Shown: positions 52,474 through 61,867, numbered from the stretch's first letter. The stretch is DNA of 64,000 bases from Oscillospiraceae bacterium (GCA_015063385.1 SVUG01000003.1:62001-126000), one strand, 5' to 3'. Translations and numbers: made by a program. The notes: generated from the sequence alone by a model not told the origin.

Positions 52474-53331
52474 ATGTCACATACCGAGAAGATAAAATCA
52501 ATGCTTTCGGCACTTTCCAAAATCAGCGAGGATAACAGAAAGTATTTTGGCAAGCACACCGTTATGGTGCCATCGCGCAACGAGGTTATAGAGATTATAA
52601 AAAGAATTCAGTGTCTCATTTTCCCTAGCTATTTTTCTTATGAAAAGGATGCGGGCAAGACTGACGCTGAAATTGCAGAGCTTGTCTTTTCCGCACTGAA
52701 GCGCCAGCTCACCAGTGCTTATGCATTTTTCGACGAGGCATCTGTCGTTGATACCGAGAGCATCGCATACGAGATTATGGATAAAATTCCTCGTGTTAAG
52801 GAAATGCTCCTCAAAGATGTTATCGCTCTTTATGAGGGCGACCCTGCTGCGCGCTCTCCTGAGGAAATAATCCTCTCATATCCTGGATTCTATGCTATTT
52901 CGATTTATCGAATAGCCCACGAGTTTTACAAGATGGGTGTGCCGTATATTCCTCGTCTTATGACGGAATTTGCTCACGAGAAAACGGGTATTGATATTCA
53001 CGCCGGCGCTACTATCGGAGAGTATTTCTTTATAGACCACGGCACAGGCATCGTTATAGGTGAAACAACCACGATAGGTGATAGAGTTAAAATATATCAG
53101 GGCGTCACTCTCGGCGCGAAGAGCTTCGAGCTTGACGATGACGGCAACCCTATTAAGGGCATCAAGCGTCACCCCGATATAGGCAACGATTGCGTTATTT
53201 ACGCGGGCGCAACCATACTCGGCGGCAATACCAAAATTGGCGACGGCTGTACCATTGGCGGAAACGTCTGGCTTACTCATTCCGTTCCCGCAGGAGAGGT
53301 CGTGTATTATGAAGCAAAGAACAAAGGTTGA
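52474..53331 (+). CDS. serine O-acetyltransferase (CysE/EpsC-type)
   Basis: Protein of 285 residues. A helical N-terminal domain (1-140, with YPGFYAISIYRIAHEFYKMG near 130-150) is followed by the hexapeptide beta-helix: IDIHAGATIGEYFFIDHGTGIVIGETTTIGD; VTLGAKSF; KRHPDIGNDCVIYAGATILGG; NVWLTHSVPAGEVV. It makes O-acetylserine for cysteine synthesis, which would link to the cysteine desulfurase in this window. AAAGGAG lies five bases before the start. The 3' end overlaps the deacetylase gene by 23 bp. The elongated N-terminus is typical of the EpsC-like Clostridia/Bacteroides form. Confidence 0.92.
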   Translation: MSHTEKIKSMLSALSKISEDNRKYFGKHTVMVPSRNEVIEIIKRIQCLIFPSYFSYEKDAGKTDAEIAELVFSALKRQLTSAYAFFDEASVVDTESIAYEIMDKIPRVKEMLLKDVIALYEGDPAARSPEEIILSYPGFYAISIYRIAHEFYKMGVPYIPRLMTEFAHEKTGIDIHAGATIGEYFFIDHGTGIVIGETTTIGDRVKIYQGVTLGAKSFELDDDGNPIKGIKRHPDIGNDCVIYAGATILGGNTKIGDGCTIGGNVWLTHSVPAGEVVYYEAKNKG

Positions 53332-54274
53332 CCTCAATTATTTTCCGGGTTGGACTAGAAAATCACTCAGCTTCTCGATTGACGACGGAAAACTTGAATT
53401 TGACAGAAAATTCATTGAAATAGTAAAGCCGGTAGGAATACGCGGTACGTTTAATTTATGTGACACAACAAAGGCCACGGCACAGGAATATAGGGAGCTT
53501 TACGAGGGCTTTGAAATAGCAAATCACTGCAAGCACCATCCAAGAGCAGCCGATGACGGAATCAAATTTATAATATCGGATAACGAGCTTGACCGTGACG
53601 GTGGAGAGAATTACACGGCAGAGCGTCCTGTAGTTTATAAAACCACCGTTGAAGGAGTTTATTACTGCCATCCCGAATGGGCGGCGGCACGTCCGGGCGG
53701 TTGGTTTACCATTGCTGATGCCGAGTATTACATAAAATACGTTGACGAGGCAAAGAGAGAGCTTGAAGCAGTTTTCGGTGAGGGAAGAGTGCGTGGATTC
53801 GTCTGGCCGTTTTACAAGCAATATAATTCTCAGGTTCGCGAGCATCTCGTATCCTCGGGATATTACGGTACGCGAAGCTCGGGAGATGTTCTGGATAAAA
53901 CGGGTTTTGCGCTGCCGACCGACTGGATTGATTGGAGCTATAACGCTTGTGATAAAACTATGCTTGCTTTAATGGAGAAGTATGAGGAGTATCCTGACGA
54001 TGGTGAGTTGAAATTCTTCTGTCTCGGAGTTCATTCACGGGACTATGAGGTCAGAAACAAATGGGATGCGCTGCGAGAGTTTGCGCAAAAATACGGCAAT
54101 CGTCCAAATGATTATTTTTATGCCACCAATGCTGAAATTTACGATTATCAAGCGGCAGTTAACTCTGCGCGTATAACCGACGGTGAGATTATAAACGAAA
54201 GTGGACTTCCTTTATATGCAAAAATTGGCGGAGAGAAAATAATCATACACTCGAAATCCATATACAAAATTTAA
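53309..54274 (+). CDS. polysaccharide deacetylase-like (NodB homology) protein
   Basis: About 321 residues. The NodB-type start SLSFSIDDGKLEFD near residue 17 supplies the DD pair, and FEIANHCKHHPRAAD near 68 supplies metal-binding His. RVRGFVWPFYKQ near 170 matches the later barrel motif. There is no signal peptide, so it would act in the cytoplasm or be exported in another way. It starts inside the serine acetyltransferase gene, with GAGAGG nine bases upstream of 53309. The substrate is unknown; wall- or glycan-linked N-acetyl groups are typical for the family. Confidence 0.82.
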   Translation: MKQRTKVDLNYFPGWTRKSLSFSIDDGKLEFDRKFIEIVKPVGIRGTFNLCDTTKATAQEYRELYEGFEIANHCKHHPRAADDGIKFIISDNELDRDGGENYTAERPVVYKTTVEGVYYCHPEWAAARPGGWFTIADAEYYIKYVDEAKRELEAVFGEGRVRGFVWPFYKQYNSQVREHLVSSGYYGTRSSGDVLDKTGFALPTDWIDWSYNACDKTMLALMEKYEEYPDDGELKFFCLGVHSRDYEVRNKWDALREFAQKYGNRPNDYFYATNAEIYDYQAAVNSARITDGEIINESGLPLYAKIGGEKIIIHSKSIYKI

Positions 54275-54305
54275 AAAAATGACGGAGAATTTCTCCGTCA
54301 TTTTT
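54275..54305. terminator. bidirectional terminator
   Basis: Stem AAAAATGACGGAGAA / TTCTCCGTCATTTTT with a one-base centre, between the convergent deacetylase and redox genes. Confidence 0.88.
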
Positions 54306-54307
54306 CA

Positions 54308-55831
54308 TTATTTCTTGCTTTTAATTTCTTCAATGGTATCAACCAGGAGTGAGTGTTCAACCTTTCCATCCTGCGTCAGAACTACGATGCCGTTTTCATC
54401 AAGAATGAGTGTTCTGGGATACGAGGACGTGCCGCCGAGCAGGTTAAAGTACATATCCACGTTCTTTGTCAAGGGCAGGTCGTAGGCAAAGAGCATTTTT
54501 GAGTCAGGGAAGTGCTCTGCAATATAATCAGGCGCTTCTTCGCGTGTGTATACGCTGTGAATAGTAAGAACGACTACCTCGCCGTCATACTCACTTGCAA
54601 CTCGATTGAAATCGGGAAGCTCCTGCTTGCACGGACCGCACCAGGTTCCCCAGAAGTTGATTATAACGATTTTCCCCTTAAGGTCTTTAACGCTGATTTT
54701 TCCGCTGCCGTCAACCAGGTCTAGAGAATACGAGGGGCATTTGTTTCCAATTTCATATCCTGTGTCGGGCTCTTGCACGGGTTGATTTGACGTGCCGTCG
54801 TCGAAGATAAAGTTGAAGTAAATAAGCGAGCCACACAGAAGCAGTGTAAGCACGAGTGCGGTTATAGTCTTGAACAGACCTACGCGTTTTTCGCGTTTTG
54901 CAACTACTATTGCCTTTTCTTCTTCGGTTTTTGCTTCGCCAATTTCGTTTTCGAGCAGTATGATATTCGAGCCTTTCCAGCTTATAGCCTTGGTGGGACA
55001 AACGTTTATACATTTACCGCAGTTAATGCACTCAACGTCACCAACGTGATGAATATCCATCTCGCAGACCGAAACGCACTTGCCGCATCCGATGCACTTG
55101 CTCTTTTCGAGCTTGATGCCGAACAGGGAGAATTTGTTAAATAAGCCGTAAATTGCACCAAGAGGGCAAAGGAAACGGCAGAAAATTCTGTAAATAAATA
55201 CAGCTCCTACGATAATGCTGACCGATAGAACGAATTTCCATGTGAACAGCGGACCGAGCATTGCAAAGATTCCGGAGTTGTTCGGGTTGATAAGCAGGCC
55301 CAAAGCACCGCCAATCGTTCCTGCAGGACAAATGTACTTGCAGAACGCAGGGAGAGGGAAATCTCTGAATGCGTAAATAAGCGGAAGAATCACCACGAAA
55401 AGCACGAGTATAACGTACTTTAAGAACGAAAGAACTCTCGTGACGCGATTCTTTTTAAGCTTTGGGGTTTTAATCTTATGTAAGAGGTCCTGAATAAGAC
55501 CAAACGGACAGAGCCAGCCGCATATCCATCTGCCGAATATAATTCCGTATAGCATTATAATTCCGAGCATATAGTAAGGCGCGGTCTTATTTGATGCCGA
55601 GAAGGAGTTCTGCAACGCACCTAGCGGACAGCTCGTCACAGCACCCGGGCAGGAATAGCAGTTGAGTCCGGGTGTACAAACGTTTTTAGTAATGCCCTTG
55701 AAAATATCTCCGGTGATATATCCCTTTAAGTATGAATTGAAGAGCAGGGCAGAATAAAGCTGAATCAGCCTTCTTTTAGTGGGAAGATGGTTTAAAAACC
55801 AATTCTTCGTTTTAACAAAAAAATTCTTCAT
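54308..55831 (-). CDS. membrane polyferredoxin (NapH-like) fused to a TlpA-type thioredoxin domain
   Basis: About 507 residues. The N-terminal membrane part (1-230) has about five helices and Cys motifs typical of NapH/CcoG-like proteins (CYSCPGAVTSCPLGA; WICGWLCPFG; FCKYICPAG; CRFLCPLG). Two 4Fe-4S motifs follow near 243 and 267 (CIGCGKCVSVCEMDI; CINCGKCINVCP). One helix near 315 leads to an extracellular TlpA/AhpC-like thioredoxin domain (about 345-507) with FWGTWCGPCKQELP. It could pass electrons from cytoplasmic Fe-S donors across the membrane to an exported thiol domain. The start at 55831 lies 1 bp after the upstream stop, so the two genes are coupled. Confidence 0.9.
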   Translation of the reverse strand: MKNFFVKTKNWFLNHLPTKRRLIQLYSALLFNSYLKGYITGDIFKGITKNVCTPGLNCYSCPGAVTSCPLGALQNSFSASNKTAPYYMLGIIMLYGIIFGRWICGWLCPFGLIQDLLHKIKTPKLKKNRVTRVLSFLKYVILVLFVVILPLIYAFRDFPLPAFCKYICPAGTIGGALGLLINPNNSGIFAMLGPLFTWKFVLSVSIIVGAVFIYRIFCRFLCPLGAIYGLFNKFSLFGIKLEKSKCIGCGKCVSVCEMDIHHVGDVECINCGKCINVCPTKAISWKGSNIILLENEIGEAKTEEEKAIVVAKREKRVGLFKTITALVLTLLLCGSLIYFNFIFDDGTSNQPVQEPDTGYEIGNKCPSYSLDLVDGSGKISVKDLKGKIVIINFWGTWCGPCKQELPDFNRVASEYDGEVVVLTIHSVYTREEAPDYIAEHFPDSKMLFAYDLPLTKNVDMYFNLLGGTSSYPRTLILDENGIVVLTQDGKVEHSLLVDTIEEIKSKK

Positions 55832-55832
55832 A

Positions 55833-56609
55833 TTAACCAAGTCCTATGCACTCCGTACAGATTTTAACGGCCTTCTGCAACACGTCGTCCATACCGCCGT
55901 TGAAGATGCCGAGAATTACGAAAACTATTCCGAGCACCATTATTGCTATTTTCACTGCAAGTACAGTGTTTATCTCTCTTTTCGTTTCGGTCATTGTCAC
56001 CGGCTTGGAGATTGCCACGCCGCTCTTGACCTCGGCTCTCAAAATTTCAAGCTCGCGCTTTGCCGATGCCTCTGCAAGATAAATTCTCGGAATATGAACT
56101 ACAACCGCACCAACGCAAAGAGGCAAAAGACCTGCAAGCGCACTAAGTACGTCACCGTTGAGATTTTCCACGGTAAACGATGTGCAAAGCGATAAATAAA
56201 CGACCGAAGCGATGATAAAGAGGAATGAAAGGTCACCCGCAATCCACGCGAGATTTTCGCGTTTGTCGCGTTCTTTTTGAACGGCAGACTTTGCTTCATT
56301 TGACATAGCAGATGCATCAACTCTAGGAGCATAGCTCGCCAGCATTTCGCGATTCGTGATTTTAACCGCATCATTTCTCTTTGCATCTATTACAGCATCG
56401 TAAATTGCACCGACAATAACAAGTAAAATAGTGATTACAGAGGGAATAAGAAGAATAGAAAGATAATCTCCCACGCGCTCTCTGCTATAAGGCGAATCTC
56501 CTCCCGTGAAGAAAAGATGCGCACAGCAGCCGATAAAGGCAATTCCGAGCAAGACTAGGAAAACTGACGTTGCGATATATAAAATTCTTTGGTATTTTGA
56601 ATTTGTCAT
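55833..56609 (-). CDS. membrane protein with CD1871A-like CXXC tail, redox partner
   Basis: About 258 residues with five hydrophobic helices (first at 8-30, YIATSVFLVLLGIAFIGCC). The last 50 residues (VLAVKIAIMVLGIVFVILGI, then LQKAVKICTECIGLG) match, from memory, the short CD1871A family of stand-alone CXXC proteins that sit beside Fe-S/thioredoxin genes in Clostridia. Here the tail is fused to a larger membrane protein, whose middle is helical and charged (residues 85-130). CTEC would be its redox pair. The start at 56609 has AAAGG upstream. Gene order and a 1-bp gap to the next gene support joint function in thiol electron transfer. Confidence 0.75.
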   Translation of the reverse strand: MTNSKYQRILYIATSVFLVLLGIAFIGCCAHLFFTGGDSPYSRERVGDYLSILLIPSVITILLVIVGAIYDAVIDAKRNDAVKITNREMLASYAPRVDASAMSNEAKSAVQKERDKRENLAWIAGDLSFLFIIASVVYLSLCTSFTVENLNGDVLSALAGLLPLCVGAVVVHIPRIYLAEASAKRELEILRAEVKSGVAISKPVTMTETKREINTVLAVKIAIMVLGIVFVILGIFNGGMDDVLQKAVKICTECIGLG

Positions 56610-56651
56610 AATACACGCGCCTTTCAAAGATTTTAAAGCTTTAACTAATAT

Positions 56652-56680
56652 ATTTTAGCATAATAAAGCACGCAAGTCAA
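56652..56680 (-). promoter_or_regulatory. extended -10 promoter of the redox gene pair
   Basis: Minus strand: TTGACT (56675-56680), 17-bp spacer ending TGC, TAAAAT (56652-56657). Confidence 0.75.
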
Positions 56681-56822
56681 TAGCCAATAACAGATTTGTC
56701 AAAAAAAGAGGAAATTGAAAACTTGTCATTTTTTGTGAAAAGAGAATTTCAAAATCAACAATAAAACTGCGATTTATAGCACTAAATGCAAATAATTGTT
56801 TTCAAAAATGAGCAAAAAAAGA

Positions 56823-56850
56823 AAAGGAATGCAGCATTTTGCATTCCTTT
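56823..56850 (-). terminator. intrinsic terminator after the secA unit
   Basis: Stem AAAGGAATGC / GCATTCCTTT with an 8-nt loop, then a T-rich tail on the minus strand. It follows the 483-residue membrane protein gene. Confidence 0.82.
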
Positions 56851-56860
56851 GAAATTGAAT

Positions 56861-58312
56861 TTATGAATACTTTAGCTCGACTTCGTCGCGCAACTTTCCA
56901 AAAATATGTATGGAGTAGCAAATATATGCGACTGCGGTGAACATTACTACCACGGAGAACCAGGGGACCATTCCGCTTACAACGACACCGAATTCCCCCT
57001 CAACCGAAACGAAGGTTTTCTTCGGAAAATATCTAAAAATTATTTCTGCTAGCTTTGACGCACCAGAGACAATTCCGAGAGCGACGAAAATATGAGTCTT
57101 TCTTTTAAAAATCTTTTGATTTTCCGCATCCATTCGAGAGTATCTTTGGTCATGTACGTCAATTCCCGTATGAGTGGCGCCAAATGACAAAATAACTTTT
57201 GCCATAAATACGAACATGGCACAAAGCGTTAAGAACTCGACACCGGCGCTTATTATAACCGGCAGATACGCTTCTTTTGCACCGCCGGATGAGTAGAGAA
57301 GCTCAGTGTAGCCGAATTTTTCCAGGAATATTACCTGTAAAATGAACGTCACGAGTGACACTGCTGTGTAAGCGATACTAACGATTAAGGGCGTTCTTGT
57401 CCCTTCAGTATGCCTGCCCAGCCTCCAGATGCCGTACGCGCTGACAGCTCCGAAAAGAAACATTGGCAAAAGATTTATTTCCTGAAAATTATCGAAGCAC
57501 ACGTCAATCATAAAGAACGCACCCACGATGAATACGGCAAGAGCTGCGCGCATATCTCTGACCTTTAAATTAATTTCAAGTCTTGCCTTATTATCTGCAT
57601 CGAGCATATTATCGGCCGCCTGGTAGGCCTTCCCCTCTGTTCGCATAGCGCGTATATAGGATGCCCAGCGCCTTGCCAGTATAACACCGAAAACAAAAAC
57701 GCTTACAACCGCGAAGATAATCGCATAAGGGTACAGTTTGGCTACGTTAAACACCTTTCCAATGTTTGATGCGCTTACTCCACGCGTCAAAAGCAACATT
57801 TCGGGTATTGCGGTTGCCACAGCCTTGTAAATCACGAACACAAGCGACATTATCTCCAGCCCAAAGGGACTGAATTTTTTCGTTCCCTTTTTTGAAATAG
57901 GGAACGGGGATATCGTTGCCGCAGCCTCGCTTCTCTCACCGAGATAGCTGAGGGCTCTAAACAGATTCCTTATTGCAAAGTAGAATAAGAAGACCTCAAC
58001 AACCGCAAATGTGAAGGTAAACAGCACCCTTACGTCGTAGTCCATGGTATTCTGTCCGCGAGCGTATATCATTATAAAATATGAAGGGATTTTTAAAGCG
58101 CTGACTATCAGAAGCTTCGTAAAGCCGTCCCTCGCCTCGCTAAAATAAGGCACGCGGTCGGCAAAATAGCCAAGAGCCTTAACGATTATCAAGTATCCAA
58201 TAAGGTCTGGCAGATAATCAAAGATATTAACCACGGGGTTGGTGAAGCAGGCTACCGCAAAAACGAGTAGCCCCACACTAACGGGCTTAATTCTTTTTGT
58301 TTGCTCTGTCAT
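56861..58312 (-). CDS. polytopic membrane protein, unknown function
   Basis: Protein of 483 residues with about 11 hydrophobic segments and short Lys/Arg loops; no recognised motif. A cytoplasmic lead MTEQTKRIKPVS precedes the first helix (VGLLVFAVACFTNPVVNIF). A conspicuous polar segment near residues 225-250 (TEGKAYQAADNMLDADNKARLE) splits two halves of similar helix pattern, which may reflect duplication. The start overlaps the 3' end of the 236-residue membrane gene by 26 bp. Position behind secA suggests an envelope role, but nothing in the sequence proves it. Confidence 0.7.
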   Translation of the reverse strand: MTEQTKRIKPVSVGLLVFAVACFTNPVVNIFDYLPDLIGYLIIVKALGYFADRVPYFSEARDGFTKLLIVSALKIPSYFIMIYARGQNTMDYDVRVLFTFTFAVVEVFLFYFAIRNLFRALSYLGERSEAAATISPFPISKKGTKKFSPFGLEIMSLVFVIYKAVATAIPEMLLLTRGVSASNIGKVFNVAKLYPYAIIFAVVSVFVFGVILARRWASYIRAMRTEGKAYQAADNMLDADNKARLEINLKVRDMRAALAVFIVGAFFMIDVCFDNFQEINLLPMFLFGAVSAYGIWRLGRHTEGTRTPLIVSIAYTAVSLVTFILQVIFLEKFGYTELLYSSGGAKEAYLPVIISAGVEFLTLCAMFVFMAKVILSFGATHTGIDVHDQRYSRMDAENQKIFKRKTHIFVALGIVSGASKLAEIIFRYFPKKTFVSVEGEFGVVVSGMVPWFSVVVMFTAVAYICYSIHIFGKLRDEVELKYS

Positions 58313-58997
58313 CTTTGTTTTTTCCTTTTGCTTGTTTCTTTCTTAGCTGCTCAAGTCTGTATTCCTGATACTCACGCTGCTTTTCTTCTTCGTGGCGGCG
58401 GAAGCTGTTGATAAATTCAAACCTCGACCTTTTTTCGCCCGCGTCCTCGTCACCGGGCATACAAATTCTCATATAGCATGAATAAATTGCCGCAAGGTTA
58501 AGCGCTGTAATGACCAGCGTTGCCGCAACGCACATAACGTAGGATACCGCTAAAATCCTCGCGTCAATGAATTTTGCAAGCGAGGCGCTCTCGAGGAAAA
58601 TGTTAAGCGCGTAAATTACAACCGTCGCGTATGCACGTCTCTCGCATTTTTTTGAAATTGCTGACAGCCCTACCTCGTCTGCCACCTCGCGCATTCCGTT
58701 AAGCATAAGGAAGCTTGTAAAGGCAATCAAAAGATGCCTTATCAGTGCGGGAAGCAACAGGAGGAGCGAGTCGCTACCTATCGGAGCAAGCATATCCCAC
58801 ACCGCTAACGTCAGCTCGAATACTCCAAGCGCTACAAAGGCAAACGAGGAGTAAAGGGCAAGCCGGAAGCCACGGTTAATATGTGAGAGCTTATAAAGCG
58901 CGTACATCATAAGAGCCGCAGCAAAGGCGTCGGTGAACTCACAGTAGGGAAAATTAAGGATAAAGAAATATCCTATAAAAAGTATTCCGAATCCCAT
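58287..58997 (-). CDS. membrane protein with charged C-terminal tail, unknown function
   Basis: About 236 residues. It starts MGFGILFIGYFFILNFPYCE, has about six hydrophobic helices, and ends in a highly charged helical tail from about residue 185 (FRRHEEEKQREYQEYRLEQL ... KKQAKGKNKDDRANKKN) that could bind nucleic acid, ribosome or acidic lipid. I choose 58997, which begins 1 bp after the secA stop; an in-frame ATG at 59021 lies inside secA without a clear ribosome site. Function unknown. It forms a pair with the following 483-residue membrane protein. Confidence 0.7.
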   Translation of the reverse strand: MGFGILFIGYFFILNFPYCEFTDAFAAALMMYALYKLSHINRGFRLALYSSFAFVALGVFELTLAVWDMLAPIGSDSLLLLLPALIRHLLIAFTSFLMLNGMREVADEVGLSAISKKCERRAYATVVIYALNIFLESASLAKFIDARILAVSYVMCVAATLVITALNLAAIYSCYMRICMPGDEDAGEKRSRFEFINSFRRHEEEKQREYQEYRLEQLRKKQAKGKNKDDRANKKN

Positions 58998-58998
58998 A

Positions 58999-61749
58999 TC
59001 AGTCTCTGTCCGCGGTTTCATTCATACCGCAGCACTTCTTATATTTCTTTCCGCTTCCGCAGGGGCAGGGGTCGTTTCTGCCAACTTTCTTTGAAACGGC
59101 TGGCTTGCGCACGATAGATTTATCACCCGCAAATCCCTCAGAGGTCGGCTTTGCAACCTGAACTCGCTCGGTAGCTTGAGGGCGGGGAACAACTGACAGA
59201 ATCTGTCTTACGGTATCCTCCTTGATGTCATCAACCATCTGGTCGAACATCTCCGCGCCTTGAATACGGTACATAGCAACAGGGTCTCTCTGTGCGTAGG
59301 AGTTAAGACCTACGTATTCCTTCAGCTCATCCATAGCCTCGAGGTGATCCATCCATTTTTTATCAACGTTCTGAAGAAGGATAACCTTTTCCACCTCGCG
59401 CATAGCGTCGGGCTTCATGCCCTCAACCGATGCAAAGAGAGCGTCTTTGGAGCGATATATCTCAAGCGCACGCTCGATAAGCTCCTCGCGCCACTCGTCC
59501 TTATTGATAGCGGCGAGCTCCTCGTCGGTATAGGTGAAATTCTTCTTGTCGGTGAGAAGACCGAGATAATGATTTTTAAACTCGTCGAATTTCCAATGCT
59601 CAGGGGTATCCACACCGAAGCAGAACTCGAAGGTTTCCTCAACCGATTGAGTAATCATATTGATAATCTTCTGCTGTACGTCATCACCGCGAAGCACCTC
59701 GGAGCGCTGCTCGTAGATAACGTTTCTCTGCTGGTTCATAACGTCGTCGTAGGTGAGGACGTTCTTTCTGCGGTTGAAGTTGTTTTCTTCTATCTTCTTC
59801 TGCGCGTTTTCAATAGAGCCGGAGAGAAGCTTCGCATCAATAGGAGTTCTCTCGTCAAGACCGAGTCGCTCGCAAATACCGGCAATTCTGTCCGTGCCGA
59901 AAAGACGCATCAAATCGTCCTCAAGAGAGAGGAAGAATCTCGATTCACCGGGGTCTCCCTGACGTCCGCTTCGTCCGCGGAGCTGATTGTCTATACGGCG
60001 GCTCTCGTGTCTTTCCGTACCAAGTATGAAAAGACCGCCTGCTTCGCGCACCCTTGCAGCCTCGGGAGCAATTTCCTCGCGGTATTTCTCATAAAGCTCG
60101 CGATAGGTGGCTCTCGCCTCGCATACTGCCTCATCATTAGATGGGGCAGAGCTGGTTGCAGTTGCAATCAGTCCCTCCTCAAAGCCCTTTTTGCGCATCT
60201 CGGATTTAGCCATATACTCGGGATTACCGCCGAGCATAATATCCGTACCGCGTCCTGCCATGTTCGTAGAAATGGTGACGCTTCCGAATCGACCTGCCTG
60301 AGCAACTATCTCCGCCTCTTTTTCGTGATGCTTCGCATTAAGCACGGTGTGAGGCACGCCTGCCTTTTTAAGAACCGCTGAGAGCTCCTCCGACTTGTCA
60401 ATAGAAACCGTACCAACGAGCACAGGCTGACCTTTTTCGCGACAAGCCTTGATTTGCTCGACTATAGCGGCGATCTTACCTCTGTAGGTGCGGTAAACCG
60501 CATCGTTTCTGTCAAGTCTGATCATCGGCTTGTTGGTGGGAACCTCAACGACGTCAAGGGCATAGGTGCTCTTGAACTCGTCCTCCTCGGTGAGAGCAGT
60601 ACCCGTCATACCCGAAAGCTTTTTATACATACGGAAGTAGTTCTGGAATGTGATAGTCGCGATTGTTCGCGACTCACGCTGTACCGCAACGCGCTCCTTT
60701 GCCTCAATAGCCTGATGAAGTCCATCGTTGTATCTACGGCCGGGCATAAGACGACCTGTAAAGGTATCAACGATAATAACGCTTCCGTCCTTAACTATAT
60801 AATCCACGTCATTTTTCATAACACCGTGAGCCTTTATAGCGGTGTTTACGTGATGATAAATGCTTGCGTTCTGCGGGTCGGAGAGGTTTTCAATATTGAA
60901 GAATCTTTCTGCCTTTTCAATACCGTGCTGTGTAAGCACTGCCGTACGTGCCTTCTCGTCGACGATAAAGTCCTCCTCGTATACGTCGAGGTCCTCTTTT
61001 GCATCAACCTCCTTGATAACGTGGCGGGACATGGTTCTGACGAGCTTATCCGCCATACCGTAAAGGTCTGTGGATTTAGAGCCCTGACCTGAAATAATAA
61101 GAGGAGTTCTCGCCTCGTCTATAAGAATAGAGTCAACCTCGTCTATGATAGCGAAGGCATGACCTCTTTGTACCATTCTTTCCTTGTAGACAACCATATT
61201 GTCACGCAGGTAGTCGAAGCCAAGCTCGTTGTTGGTGGCATAGGTAATATCTGCCGCGTACGCCTCTCTTTTCTCGCTGCCCGACTGACCGTGTACGATA
61301 AGACCGGTAGTAAGACCGAGGAAGCCGTATACTCGTCCCATTTCGTCAGAGTCACGCTTTGCAAGGTAGTCGTTAACCGTGACGATATGCACACCGCCGC
61401 CTGCAAGGGCATTAAGGTAAGCGGGCAGGGTAGCCACGAGAGTCTTACCTTCACCCGTTTTCATTTCCGCAATTCGTCCCTGGTGGAGAAGTATACCACC
61501 GATTATCTGCACGCGGAAGGGACGCTTGCCGAGCACTCTGTCGTCAGCCTCGCGCACGAGAGCAAATGCCTCTGGAAGTATATCGTCAAGAGTCTTGCCA
61601 TTTGCCAGGTCGCCCTTGAGCTTATCGGTATAAGCGCGCATTTCCTCGTCGCTCATAGCCGCAAACCTGTCTGCAAGCGCCTCGGTTGCATCAACTAGAG
61701 GGAGAATTCTTTTTATCTGCTTTTCGCTGTAAGTCTTAAAAAATCCCAT
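58999..61749 (-). CDS. secA: SecA protein translocase ATPase
   Basis: Protein of 916 residues, full-length SecA, which drives Sec-dependent export. Walker A MKTGEGKTLVATLPAYLNA lies near residue 98. FAIIDEVDSILIDEARTPLIISG lies near 205 and the cross-linking domain follows. Further motifs are ATITFQNYF, NMAGRGTDIMLGG, the Arg-finger region RGRSGRQGDPG and the helical scaffold MDHLEAMDELKEYVGLNSYAQRDP. A C-terminal zinc motif NDPCPCGSGKKYKKCCG binds SecB-like clients or phospholipid. It exports the many Sec-type precursors in this window. A promoter-like pair lies upstream at 61779-61807. Confidence 0.96.
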   Translation of the reverse strand: MGFFKTYSEKQIKRILPLVDATEALADRFAAMSDEEMRAYTDKLKGDLANGKTLDDILPEAFALVREADDRVLGKRPFRVQIIGGILLHQGRIAEMKTGEGKTLVATLPAYLNALAGGGVHIVTVNDYLAKRDSDEMGRVYGFLGLTTGLIVHGQSGSEKREAYAADITYATNNELGFDYLRDNMVVYKERMVQRGHAFAIIDEVDSILIDEARTPLIISGQGSKSTDLYGMADKLVRTMSRHVIKEVDAKEDLDVYEEDFIVDEKARTAVLTQHGIEKAERFFNIENLSDPQNASIYHHVNTAIKAHGVMKNDVDYIVKDGSVIIVDTFTGRLMPGRRYNDGLHQAIEAKERVAVQRESRTIATITFQNYFRMYKKLSGMTGTALTEEDEFKSTYALDVVEVPTNKPMIRLDRNDAVYRTYRGKIAAIVEQIKACREKGQPVLVGTVSIDKSEELSAVLKKAGVPHTVLNAKHHEKEAEIVAQAGRFGSVTISTNMAGRGTDIMLGGNPEYMAKSEMRKKGFEEGLIATATSSAPSNDEAVCEARATYRELYEKYREEIAPEAARVREAGGLFILGTERHESRRIDNQLRGRSGRQGDPGESRFFLSLEDDLMRLFGTDRIAGICERLGLDERTPIDAKLLSGSIENAQKKIEENNFNRRKNVLTYDDVMNQQRNVIYEQRSEVLRGDDVQQKIINMITQSVEETFEFCFGVDTPEHWKFDEFKNHYLGLLTDKKNFTYTDEELAAINKDEWREELIERALEIYRSKDALFASVEGMKPDAMREVEKVILLQNVDKKWMDHLEAMDELKEYVGLNSYAQRDPVAMYRIQGAEMFDQMVDDIKEDTVRQILSVVPRPQATERVQVAKPTSEGFAGDKSIVRKPAVSKKVGRNDPCPCGSGKKYKKCCGMNETADRD

Positions 61750-61778
61750 TTCAAAATCCTTTCGAGTAGGAAGATAGT

Positions 61779-61807
61779 ATTATAACTAAATCATTATAAC
61801 ATATAAA
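61779..61807 (-). promoter_or_regulatory. possible secA promoter
   Basis: Minus strand: TTTATA (61802-61807), 17-bp spacer, TATAAT (61779-61784). The -35 matches only 4 of 6. A second TATAAT at 61793-61798 lacks a -35. Confidence 0.45.
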
Positions 61808-61867
61808 ACTCAAAAAATAAAGAATAAAATGTAAAAATATTTTATTTTTCAACAAAACTCAAATCCC

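Noticed and set aside
59260..60381. Long open frame (373 codons) on the plus strand
   Set aside because: Lies wholly antisense to secA, whose full set of motifs is intact; low-complexity translation and no ribosome site.
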